From an uncultured Butyrivibrio sp. (GTDB taxonomy: Bacteria > Bacillota > Clostridia > Lachnospirales > Lachnospiraceae), in assembly GCA_947169985.1 (NCBI GenBank), contig CAMVRW010000055.1, positions 1 through 10,468 of the forward strand: a stretch of DNA of 10,468 bases, written 5' to 3'. The position numbers and the translations under genes are program-made. Positions within the stretch are counted from its first letter, which is position 1. Each line of letters opens with the position of its first letter. Under the pieces are notes generated by a model. The model had not been told where the DNA came from. It was given only the letters and a program-made list of their open reading frames with translations, and did no database searches. This document shows positions 1 to 6,550 of this stretch, one piece after another.

Positions 1-1313
1 CCCCAGTAACGCTGTCTTGCAAAGATCCACTCACGGAAGTGGTAGTTGACCTTTTCTCTTGCAACTCCCATATCTACAAGCTTCTTGGTGATAGCTTTCT
101 TAGCTTCCTCAACTGTCAGTCCGTCGAACTCTTCAGAATTAAGAAGAACGCATCCCTTGCCAAGGTAGTCCTGCTTCTCGAAAGCATGACCTGAAATATC
201 TACTGTGCCCTCAGCATTATTGATAACCTGGATGAGAGGAAGCTTATGAACCTCTGCATACTCAAAGTCTCTCTGATCATGAGCAGGAACAGCCATAACA
301 GCACCTGTACCATAGCTTGCAAGAACGAAGTCACCAATGAAAAGAGGTACTTCCTTACCATTTACAGGGTTGATAGCATAAAGCCCCTTAAGAGGACATC
401 CTGACTTTGTCTTATTAAGATCTGTACGATCAAGGTCGTTCTTTTTAAGTGTCTCGTCGATGTATGCCTGAACTTCTTCAGGGTTCTCAACTCTGTCCAT
501 AAGGCTCTTTACGATATCTCCGTCTGGAGCAAGAACCATGAAGGTAATACCATAGATTGTCTCGATACATGTGGTGAAGATTGAGAACTCTCCGCCGCCT
601 ACAATCTTGAAATCAACCTCAACACCAGTTGACTTACCGATCCAGTTACGCTGAATCTCCTTTGTTGACTCAGGCCAGTCGATCTCATCAAGTCCGTCCA
701 GAAGTTCCTCAGCAAAAGCCTGCTGGTCGATAACCCACTGCTTCATCATCTTCTTTACAACAGGATATCCGCCACGCTCTGACTTTCCGTCAATGACCTC
801 ATCGTTTGAAAGAACTGTTCCCAGTTCCTCACACCAGTTAACAGGCATATCGATGTGCTTAGCATAACCTGCTTCATAAAGTTTCTTGAATATCCACTGT
901 GTCCACTTGTAGAACTTAGGATCACTGGTTGCGATCATCTTGGACCAGTCGTAGTCAAAGCCAAGCTCTTTAAGCTGCTTTGAGAAAGTCTCTATATTCT
1001 TCTCAGTAAATCCTGCAGGATGATTACCTGTTGTAACAGCATACTGCTCCGCAGGAAGGCCAAAAGAATCATATCCCATCGGATGCAATACGTTATATCC
1101 CTGCATGCGCTTCATACGGGACATAATATCGGTAGCAGTATATCCTTCCGGATGACCTGCATGGAGGCCTACTCCTGATGGATATGGAAACATATCAAGG
1201 GCATAATACTTAGGCTTTGAAAAATCCCAAACATCTGTCTTAAATGTATTGTTGGCTGCCCAGTATTCCTGCCACTTCTTTTCAACTGCATGATGGTTAT
1301 AAACTTCTGCCAT
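1..1313 (-). CDS. leuS: Leucyl-tRNA synthetase, N-terminal part (cut by window edge)
   Basis: Class I aminoacyl-tRNA synthetase that charges tRNA-Leu with leucine in the cytoplasm. My translation gives 437 full codons before the window edge. The sequence shows PYPSGVGLHAGHPEGYTATD (about residues 43-62) with the HIGH-type signature HAGH at 51-54. The zinc/connective region and the CP1 editing domain follow, roughly residues 225-415. The conserved editing-site stretch AVPAHDQRDFEYA (about 341-353) is present. The fragment ends at FARQRYWG, the conserved stretch where the catalytic fold resumes; KMSKS and the anticodon-binding domain lie outside. The ATG at 1313-1311 is chosen because AAAGGAG sits 10 nt upstream and because MAEVYNHHAVEKKWQ is a typical family start. 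Odd point: the threonine-rich editing motif reads TTCIET (247-252) where most bacteria have TTRPDT. The leader is short and holds no T-box. Identification is secure. Confidence 0.97.
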   Translation of the reverse strand, partial: MAEVYNHHAVEKKWQEYWAANNTFKTDVWDFSKPKYYALDMFPYPSGVGLHAGHPEGYTATDIMSRMKRMQGYNVLHPMGYDSFGLPAEQYAVTTGNHPAGFTEKNIETFSKQLKELGFDYDWSKMIATSDPKFYKWTQWIFKKLYEAGYAKHIDMPVNWCEELGTVLSNDEVIDGKSERGGYPVVKKMMKQWVIDQQAFAEELLDGLDEIDWPESTKEIQRNWIGKSTGVEVDFKIVGGGEFSIFTTCIETIYGITFMVLAPDGDIVKSLMDRVENPEEVQAYIDETLKKNDLDRTDLNKTKSGCPLKGLYAINPVNGKEVPLFIGDFVLASYGTGAVMAVPAHDQRDFEYAEVHKLPLIQVINNAEGTVDISGHAFEKQDYLGKGCVLLNSEEFDGLTVEEAKKAITKKLVDMGVAREKVNYHFREWIFARQRYW

Positions 1314-1323
1314 AACTGTGATA

Positions 1324-1330
1324 CTCCTTT
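1324..1330 (-). promoter_or_regulatory. Ribosome binding site of leuS
   Basis: On the minus strand AAAGGAG lies 10 nt before the leuS ATG at 1313. It is a near-perfect anti-16S match and fixes the start, since no other in-frame ATG nearby has such a site. Confidence 0.85.
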
Positions 1331-1374
1331 ATTACTTATTAAATGTCTTTTCGCTCTATTAGACTTATCTACAA

Positions 1375-1402
1375 ATTTTACCACATGAAGAAGGGATGTC
1401 AA
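1375..1402 (-). promoter_or_regulatory. Predicted sigma-A promoter of leuS
   Basis: On the minus strand a consensus -35 box TTGACA (1402-1397) is followed after 16 nt by the -10 box TAAAAT (1380-1375). Transcription would start near 1368, giving a leader of about 55 nt before the leuS ATG. That is far too short for a T-box, the leucine-tRNA sensing leader often found on leuS in Firmicutes. The -35 box lies inside the loop and 3' arm of the hairpin that follows the kinase gene, so the end of one unit and the start of the next share the same bases. Prediction from sequence only. Confidence 0.7.
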
Positions 1403-1416
1403 ACATGACACCCCTT
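1391..1416 (-). terminator. Hairpin after the kinase gene, weak terminator
   Basis: An 11-bp inverted repeat (arms 1391-1401 and 1406-1416, loop of 4) begins 4 nt after the kinase stop codon. The arms pair fully except for one position that is a G-U wobble in minus-strand RNA. The bases after the stem read CTTCATGTGG, so there is no proper U-tract. It may be an inefficient terminator, an RNA-stabilising 3' end, or a protein site next to the leuS promoter. Confidence 0.5.
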
Positions 1417-1420
1417 AATA

Positions 1421-4400
1421 TCATTTTTCTTTTATCAATCCTTCCATTGCTTCCCAGTCAAGGCTTGGCAGCATCTTCTCCAACTTATCAAATATCTCTT
1501 TATCAGCGTCGGGAAGCTTGTATTCCTTCATCTCAGATATTATCATCTCCACAGCATCATAGTCCATCTGCGGAATGAATTCTTTCAGAGCTTCGTAGGC
1601 ATTGCTGATATCTCCCTCAGAGATTGGTGACTTGTCGTCCTCCAAGGCGCCATCCTCATCCTGTCCAGCACCATTACCTGCATCCTTTATCCTTGAAAGC
1701 TTCTCCTTAACACTTTCAACAAGCTCCAAAAGCTCTCCGGTCCTTCCCTCTATCTTTTCAAGATCATTTTCATGGCCGGCATTTTCAAGTTCCTCCGCCA
1801 GCTTTGAAAGCCTTGAAACGCCCATGATACGTGCATTACTCTTAAGGGCATGCACCTTGATAGTATACATCTTTATATCTCCATCATTAAATGCATCCCG
1901 TATTTCTTTTGCCTTATCATCTGCGCTGTCCACAAAGGCACCAATGAACTTCTTAAGCTGCTGCGCACTTCCGCAGTAGGTAAGACCATCTGAAACGTTA
2001 AGGTCCTCCACCTCATAGAGCCACTTCATATCTTCAGGAAGGGTTAGCTCTTCTGCGCCTCCGTAATCCTCGTTAGGATCCGCTTCCTTTATCAGCTCTG
2101 CAGGAAGATAGGACTTTATCATCTTCTCCAACTTGGCAGCATCCACAGGCTTTGACAGATAGTCCTGGAAACCTGCCTCCTTGTAGAAGGCACTTCCACC
2201 TCCAGCAATGTTTGCTGTAAGGGCAATAACTATGATATCCCCGAACCTTTCTCTGATGTGCTGCAGCGTCTCCAGACCGTCCATCTCAGGCATCATGTGA
2301 TCCAGAAGCACCATGTTAAAGCTTCCCTTTTCCAGCTCCTCAAGACAGGCCTTTCCACTACCAACAAGGGTGAGCTGAAGCTTGGTAGGCTTTAGAAGTC
2401 CCTTTATTACCTGAAGGTTCATCTCGTTGTCATCAACCACCAGGATCTTTGCATCGGGAGCAATAAGCTCAGGCACATATCTGTCAGATTCAGCTGCAAC
2501 TTCCCCTTCCTTGAACTCTCCAATAGGCTCAGGATCCACCACCTTCTGCTCGATGGTGAAATAGAATGTAGAACCACACTCATAGGCACTGTCGCACTTA
2601 AGTTCGCCGCCCATGAGCTTAACGAACTGCCTTGAAATATCCAGCCCCAGACCCGTTCCCTGAATTCCGCTGTTCTTTACTTCTTCAAGCCTCTTGAATG
2701 GTGTAAAGAGATCTTTCATATCTTCAGGTTTTATGCCGATACCTGTGTCCTTGACAGCAAATTTTATTTTGCACTTTTCATCAGTCTCTTCTTCCACTCT
2801 TACTATCAGATCAAAGCCGCCCTTTTCTGTGTACTTCACAGCATTGGTCATTAAATTCAAAAGAACTTCCTTAAGCTTTCCAAGGTCTCCAAAAAGCTTT
2901 TTAGGCAGCTTCTCATCAATATCCATCTTGAAGGTAAGGTCCTTCTGGTTGCTGCGGACTCTTATCATCATGGCAAGGGACTGAAGCAGCTCATTGGTGT
3001 CATACTCCAGCTCCACCAGTTCCATCTTTCCGGATTCGATCTTGGACAGATCCAGCAGTTCATTTATCAGTTCCAAAAGAGATTCTGATGCGATCTTAAT
3101 GTTCCTGGAAAAACCAGTAACGCTCTTAAGATACTCAGACGGAACGTTCTCTGTATCCTCCCTGAGGATCATTTCATTCATACCCATGATGGTATTGATA
3201 GGTGTTCTGATCTCATGGGACATATTCGCCAGGAACCTGGACTTGGCGGTGTTAGCTCTTTCTGCCTCCTCCTTGGCAGCTCTGATCTGCTCGTACTGTC
3301 TGCTGATGATGGTGATGTGCATAAGACGCCAAACGATGAAGGCGCCAACAGCAGCGATCAGAATAATGAAGAAAATCCGAACAGCAGGGTACTCATATAA
3401 AGCCTTATTCTTATCTATCCTGATGCTGTATTCCTTCACATCAGTTCCCTGGGCATTCTTCATGTCCATGACAAATCTGTAGCTTCCCCCGGGAAGGTTG
3501 GTGTAACTTACTGTTCCTAAATCACTTCTCTTGACCAGATATTTCTTTTGATCAAATCCCTCCAGATAATAGATAACATCAGGGTTCATAAGGGAATAGG
3601 TAAAGATATATCCGGTAATATCCAGCTTATTGGTGCCTGCCGGAATCACGAATACCCCCTGATCATTGGAATAAACCCTCTCACCGTCTGCTTCCAGGTA
3701 TGGAATATCCACCTTAAGGGTATTTATGTCCTCATAGGGCTCGTTGATATTGACCTTGGCAACACCGGTGGTTCCGGCAATATAAAGATCCCCCTCCGGA
3801 GTAAGATCATTGTAGGAATTAGCAGTGGCTATACAGGGAAGTCCATTGCTGGAATCATAAAAGGTATATTCATAGCTTTCCACATTGTCGATAAGCTGCT
3901 GCCTGGTGACCACATAAATACCGTTACTGCTAAGTATCCAGCCCTGATCCTTTATATCAAAAAAGATATCGAAGTTATTCGAGTAAGGAAAATGCCTAAG
4001 TACTGTGGGATTATAGTCTGCATCCAGATACCCTATGGCATTGCTGGTAACAAGCCAGTATATATCCTTTTCAGTATCTCTTTTTATCCTCATGATGATG
4101 TCAGAAGATAATCCCTGGTCGGAGCTTACATTTGAAACACCACTTTCATTTATCACATAGATTCCGCCGCCATCAGAGCCTGCAAGAATATCTCCGTTCC
4201 TTGCTTCGCACACCGTCAGGATTTCAGGATTTATAATGCCATCCTCCTCAGTGTAGGTCCTTATGATCTTGTCATTCCTTATAACAGCCACTCCACCAAT
4301 ACAGGCTGCTACCACATCTCCGTTTGACAGCTCCGTCACTACCCTGACCTTATTTGAAGGCAGACCATCCTCTTCGGTAAAGCATACAGCCCTGCTGCCG

Positions 4401-5713
4401 GTGTACCTGATAAGACCATATCGGCTGTAGGTGGAGATCCATATATCATTTCTTTTATCCTTTATGATTGAACGGACAGTAGTGTCCCCTAGCATGTCTA
4501 TCAGATCATCTTCGTGAAGATCTACCCCTGAAGCTGTAACACAGTTATTGATCTTTAGATGCCTGACCTCCTGGTTCTTTCCAAGAACTGTAATTCCCCC
4601 GTTCTTATTCCCCACAAAAAGCCTGCCATTGAAAAAGCAGGTGGTTGTGGTAACCGCAGGGTCGATCCTGTACTGCATAGTCAGATCCGTAAACTGGTTT
4701 GGTGCAACCTTCATAACTCCAAGCTTTGAAGAAATGAACCACAGATTTCCCTGATAGTCCACCATCATATCTTCCATGGAGTTATTAAATTCAAAATTAT
4801 TGTAAGTATGGAGCACGTTGTTATCTATGGAACCCACTCCGTTATCAGCACAGACAAAGAGCTGTCCATCCACGATCCTCATGGAATTGGTGTACTCCAA
4901 AGGACTGATATCTATTGTCTTCTCAGCCTTAAAAGGCGCTCCAATCTTTCCGTAATAAATCTCCGACTCCTGATTGCCCACATAGGCGTAACCGGGCTTT
5001 TCTTCATCAAGAAGTATCACATGGGTAGTTCCCGGGATCTGCAACTCTTCAGCGCTGTAGTATGCCTTAAGATTTTGTCCCTCAAGAATAAAGATGTCCC
5101 CGTCCTTTGTGACACCATAAATAAGGCCGTCAGCACCCTTCTGCAGCCTGTGAATATACTCGCCGTTAATTTCCGGAATATCTAATGGAGTAATGTTTAT
5201 ATCATAATCTGCCACGCAAACGCCACTGGTGGTGGCAAGATAAATAAGGCCGTCGTCATTCTCTGTGATGGACCTTACTGAATTGGCTGTAAGTCCGTCG
5301 TGCTTTCCATATAGCTGCAAAAAGCCCACGCCCATAACAGCCACTCCGCTGTCGTTGGTGCCGATCCACAGCCTCTGTCTGGAATCTACGAAAAGGCTTA
5401 CTACACTGGCAATTCCCGAGGCAGAATCAATTCTCACAAAATTGCAGCCGTCATATCTGATAAGTCCACTGTAGGAACCGATCCAGATGAAGCCATCCTC
5501 CGTCTCTGCTATGGCATTGGCCTCCGACGTGGGAAGTCCGTTTTTGTTGTCGTACAGCACTGTGGTATAGCTGCCACTCCTGTTCCTTATGTCCCTTGAA
5601 AGGTCTGTTTCAGCAAAAGAACTAAAGGAAGAACACAAAAAGCCCATGACAAATACTACAGCTGCAGTAAAGGCAAGGGCTTTTCTTTTTATGTTAAAAG
5701 AGCTATGGCTCAT
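1421..5713 (-). CDS. Hybrid sensor histidine kinase with double-propeller sensor, receiver and HPt
   Basis: A 1430-residue membrane kinase that should sense an outside signal and pass phosphate through a His-Asp-His relay. Order of parts: signal sequence (1-34, likely cut after SSFA). Propeller (Reg_prop) sensor about 50-655, with repeated blades such as EDGFIWIGSYSGLIRYDG and RQRLWIGTNDSG. Y_Y_Y domain about 690-766. One membrane helix about 778-797, then a short coiled coil. HisKA with MSHEIRTP (His833). HATPase with N box (N953, N957), DTGIGI (989-994) and GTGLGL (1019-1024). Receiver with D1094/D1095, phospho-acceptor D1138, T1166 and K1188. HPt with VHALKSNARIMG (His1288). The last 70 or so residues, after an acidic linker, form an extra helical piece I cannot assign. 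The sensor half matches Bacteroides-type hybrid two-component systems, but the AraC-type DNA-binding end of those is replaced by HPt. Start: AAAAGGAG lies 9 nt before the ATG. The ligand is unknown; glycans are the usual guess for this sensor class. All catalytic residues are intact. Confidence 0.95.
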   Translation of the reverse strand: MSHSSFNIKRKALAFTAAVVFVMGFLCSSFSSFAETDLSRDIRNRSGSYTTVLYDNKNGLPTSEANAIAETEDGFIWIGSYSGLIRYDGCNFVRIDSASGIASVVSLFVDSRQRLWIGTNDSGVAVMGVGFLQLYGKHDGLTANSVRSITENDDGLIYLATTSGVCVADYDINITPLDIPEINGEYIHRLQKGADGLIYGVTKDGDIFILEGQNLKAYYSAEELQIPGTTHVILLDEEKPGYAYVGNQESEIYYGKIGAPFKAEKTIDISPLEYTNSMRIVDGQLFVCADNGVGSIDNNVLHTYNNFEFNNSMEDMMVDYQGNLWFISSKLGVMKVAPNQFTDLTMQYRIDPAVTTTTCFFNGRLFVGNKNGGITVLGKNQEVRHLKINNCVTASGVDLHEDDLIDMLGDTTVRSIIKDKRNDIWISTYSRYGLIRYTGSRAVCFTEEDGLPSNKVRVVTELSNGDVVAACIGGVAVIRNDKIIRTYTEEDGIINPEILTVCEARNGDILAGSDGGGIYVINESGVSNVSSDQGLSSDIIMRIKRDTEKDIYWLVTSNAIGYLDADYNPTVLRHFPYSNNFDIFFDIKDQGWILSSNGIYVVTRQQLIDNVESYEYTFYDSSNGLPCIATANSYNDLTPEGDLYIAGTTGVAKVNINEPYEDINTLKVDIPYLEADGERVYSNDQGVFVIPAGTNKLDITGYIFTYSLMNPDVIYYLEGFDQKKYLVKRSDLGTVSYTNLPGGSYRFVMDMKNAQGTDVKEYSIRIDKNKALYEYPAVRIFFIILIAAVGAFIVWRLMHITIISRQYEQIRAAKEEAERANTAKSRFLANMSHEIRTPINTIMGMNEMILREDTENVPSEYLKSVTGFSRNIKIASESLLELINELLDLSKIESGKMELVELEYDTNELLQSLAMMIRVRSNQKDLTFKMDIDEKLPKKLFGDLGKLKEVLLNLMTNAVKYTEKGGFDLIVRVEEETDEKCKIKFAVKDTGIGIKPEDMKDLFTPFKRLEEVKNSGIQGTGLGLDISRQFVKLMGGELKCDSAYECGSTFYFTIEQKVVDPEPIGEFKEGEVAAESDRYVPELIAPDAKILVVDDNEMNLQVIKGLLKPTKLQLTLVGSGKACLEELEKGSFNMVLLDHMMPEMDGLETLQHIRERFGDIIVIALTANIAGGGSAFYKEAGFQDYLSKPVDAAKLEKMIKSYLPAELIKEADPNEDYGGAEELTLPEDMKWLYEVEDLNVSDGLTYCGSAQQLKKFIGAFVDSADDKAKEIRDAFNDGDIKMYTIKVHALKSNARIMGVSRLSKLAEELENAGHENDLEKIEGRTGELLELVESVKEKLSRIKDAGNGAGQDEDGALEDDKSPISEGDISNAYEALKEFIPQMDYDAVEMIISEMKEYKLPDADKEIFDKLEKMLPSLDWEAMEGLIKEK

Positions 5714-5715
5714 TT

Positions 5716-6477
5716 TCAGATACTCCTTTTCGAGAAGAAATCGTCAACCTCTCTGATCAATTTCTCTCTGGTAATAGTCTTTAAAAGATATCCTTCAGGC
5801 TTTAAGGAAACCACCTCCATGACACTTTCCTTATCACCTCTTCCCGTAAGGAATATAACCGGGATAGATTTGGTCTCCGGCTCACTTCGAAGCATCTCCA
5901 GCACTCTGGGGCCGCTTGTTACCGGCATTTCGAAATCAAGAAGAATAAGGTCCACGGCATTTTTTCCAAGCCACTTTATTCCCTGTAGTCCCGAGGCTGC
6001 CATGGATACTCTGTAGGTAGCCTTTAGCCAGTCCCTGACAAGAGCCGCATATTGAGGGTCATCATCAATTATGAGAATGCTCTTTTTGAAATCTCCCTTT
6101 TCAATCTTGCCAAATACCTCTTTTACCGTGGCCACGAATTCGTCATTATCAAGGGGTCTGTTGAAGGTCTTGTAGATCATGTCATCAGGGATTTTGTTAA
6201 GGACATTTGGCATGTCAACTGCCTCTCCGATCAGAAGAAGCTGATGCCCATGATCAGTGATCTTATCCACAAGGAACCGGGTAACTTCATCAGCTATCCT
6301 CTCTCCAGCCTCCATGTAATAAGAAAGAAGTGCCGCTTCCTCCCAGTGTTTGTTGATCTCATCCACATCGGCAGGACAATAGAAGGCATTCTGGCCAGCC
6401 TCCTTGAGTTTTCGTATAAGAACCTTTATGAAAAAGGATTCCTTTTCTCCAATGACCATCAGGTTGTTTTCCGCCAT
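5716..6477 (-). CDS. Response regulator with pseudo-receiver plus receiver, no output domain
   Basis: A 253-residue cytoplasmic protein, probably the phosphate acceptor for the kinase encoded 2 nt downstream. The C-terminal half (about 131-250) is a good receiver: KKSILIIDDDP gives acidic D138/D139, LILLDFEMP gives phospho-acceptor D181, FLTG gives T211, and LLKT gives K233 (the usual proline after this lysine is replaced by Thr). The N-terminal half (about 1-122) has the length and strand pattern of a receiver (LMVIG..., LLLIGE..., YKTFNRPLDNDEF at the end). At the expected acceptor position it reads ALLSYYMEA, without Asp, and the lysine site reads NRP, so it is probably a non-phosphorylated pseudo-receiver. 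No HTH, GGDEF or other output follows; the gene stops right after the receiver. It may work like Spo0F as a relay carrier, or through protein contact. Start: GGAGG 7 nt before the ATG. Confidence 0.85.
   Translation of the reverse strand: MAENNLMVIGEKESFFIKVLIRKLKEAGQNAFYCPADVDEINKHWEEAALLSYYMEAGERIADEVTRFLVDKITDHGHQLLLIGEAVDMPNVLNKIPDDMIYKTFNRPLDNDEFVATVKEVFGKIEKGDFKKSILIIDDDPQYAALVRDWLKATYRVSMAASGLQGIKWLGKNAVDLILLDFEMPVTSGPRVLEMLRSEPETKSIPVIFLTGRGDKESVMEVVSLKPEGYLLKTITREKLIREVDDFFSKRSI
5723..5730 (-). promoter_or_regulatory. Kinase ribosome binding site inside the regulator's 3' end
   Basis: AAAAGGAG lies 9 nt before the kinase ATG and encodes part of the regulator's final residues SKRSI. 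With the 2-nt gap between stop and start this points to translational coupling and balanced expression of the pair. Confidence 0.8.
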
Positions 6478-6484
6478 GGGTCAC

Positions 6485-6489
6485 CCTCC
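6485..6489 (-). promoter_or_regulatory. Ribosome binding site of the response regulator
   Basis: GGAGG on the minus strand, 7 nt before the ATG at 6477. This is a strong site and supports the chosen start. Confidence 0.75.
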
Positions 6490-6498
6490 ATCAATACA

Positions 6499-6504
6499 AT
6501 TATA
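6499..6504 (-). promoter_or_regulatory. Possible -10 box for the regulator-kinase operon
   Basis: A perfect TATAAT occurs on the minus strand in the 73-nt gap after helD. No convincing -35 hexamer lies 16-18 nt upstream and there is no extended TGn. A start near 6492 would leave a leader of about 15 nt with the GGAGG inside it. It could be an internal promoter that lets the two-component genes be made apart from helD, or it could be chance in AT-rich DNA. Confidence 0.35.
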
Positions 6505-6527
6505 GTGCCTAAAAAGCTTAATCTTCC

Positions 6528-6548
6528 AGGAAGAATTTCATACTTCCT
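6528..6548 (-). other. Weak inverted repeat just after helD
   Basis: AGGAAG and CTTCCT pair across a 9-nt loop, starting 2 nt after the helD stop codon. The stem is only 6 bp and no U-tract follows directly (a T5 run lies about 14 nt on), so it would stop transcription poorly if at all. Read-through from helD into the regulator gene therefore looks possible. Confidence 0.3.
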
Positions 6549-6550
6549 TT

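Noticed and set aside
1314..1420. T-box leader for leuS
   Set aside because: The space is too short for a T-box and no specifier stem or antiterminator consensus is seen.
3548..4111. 187-codon plus-strand ORF inside the kinase gene
   Set aside because: It lies wholly antisense to a kinase region with clear propeller repeats. It has no recognisable domain and no good ribosome binding site.
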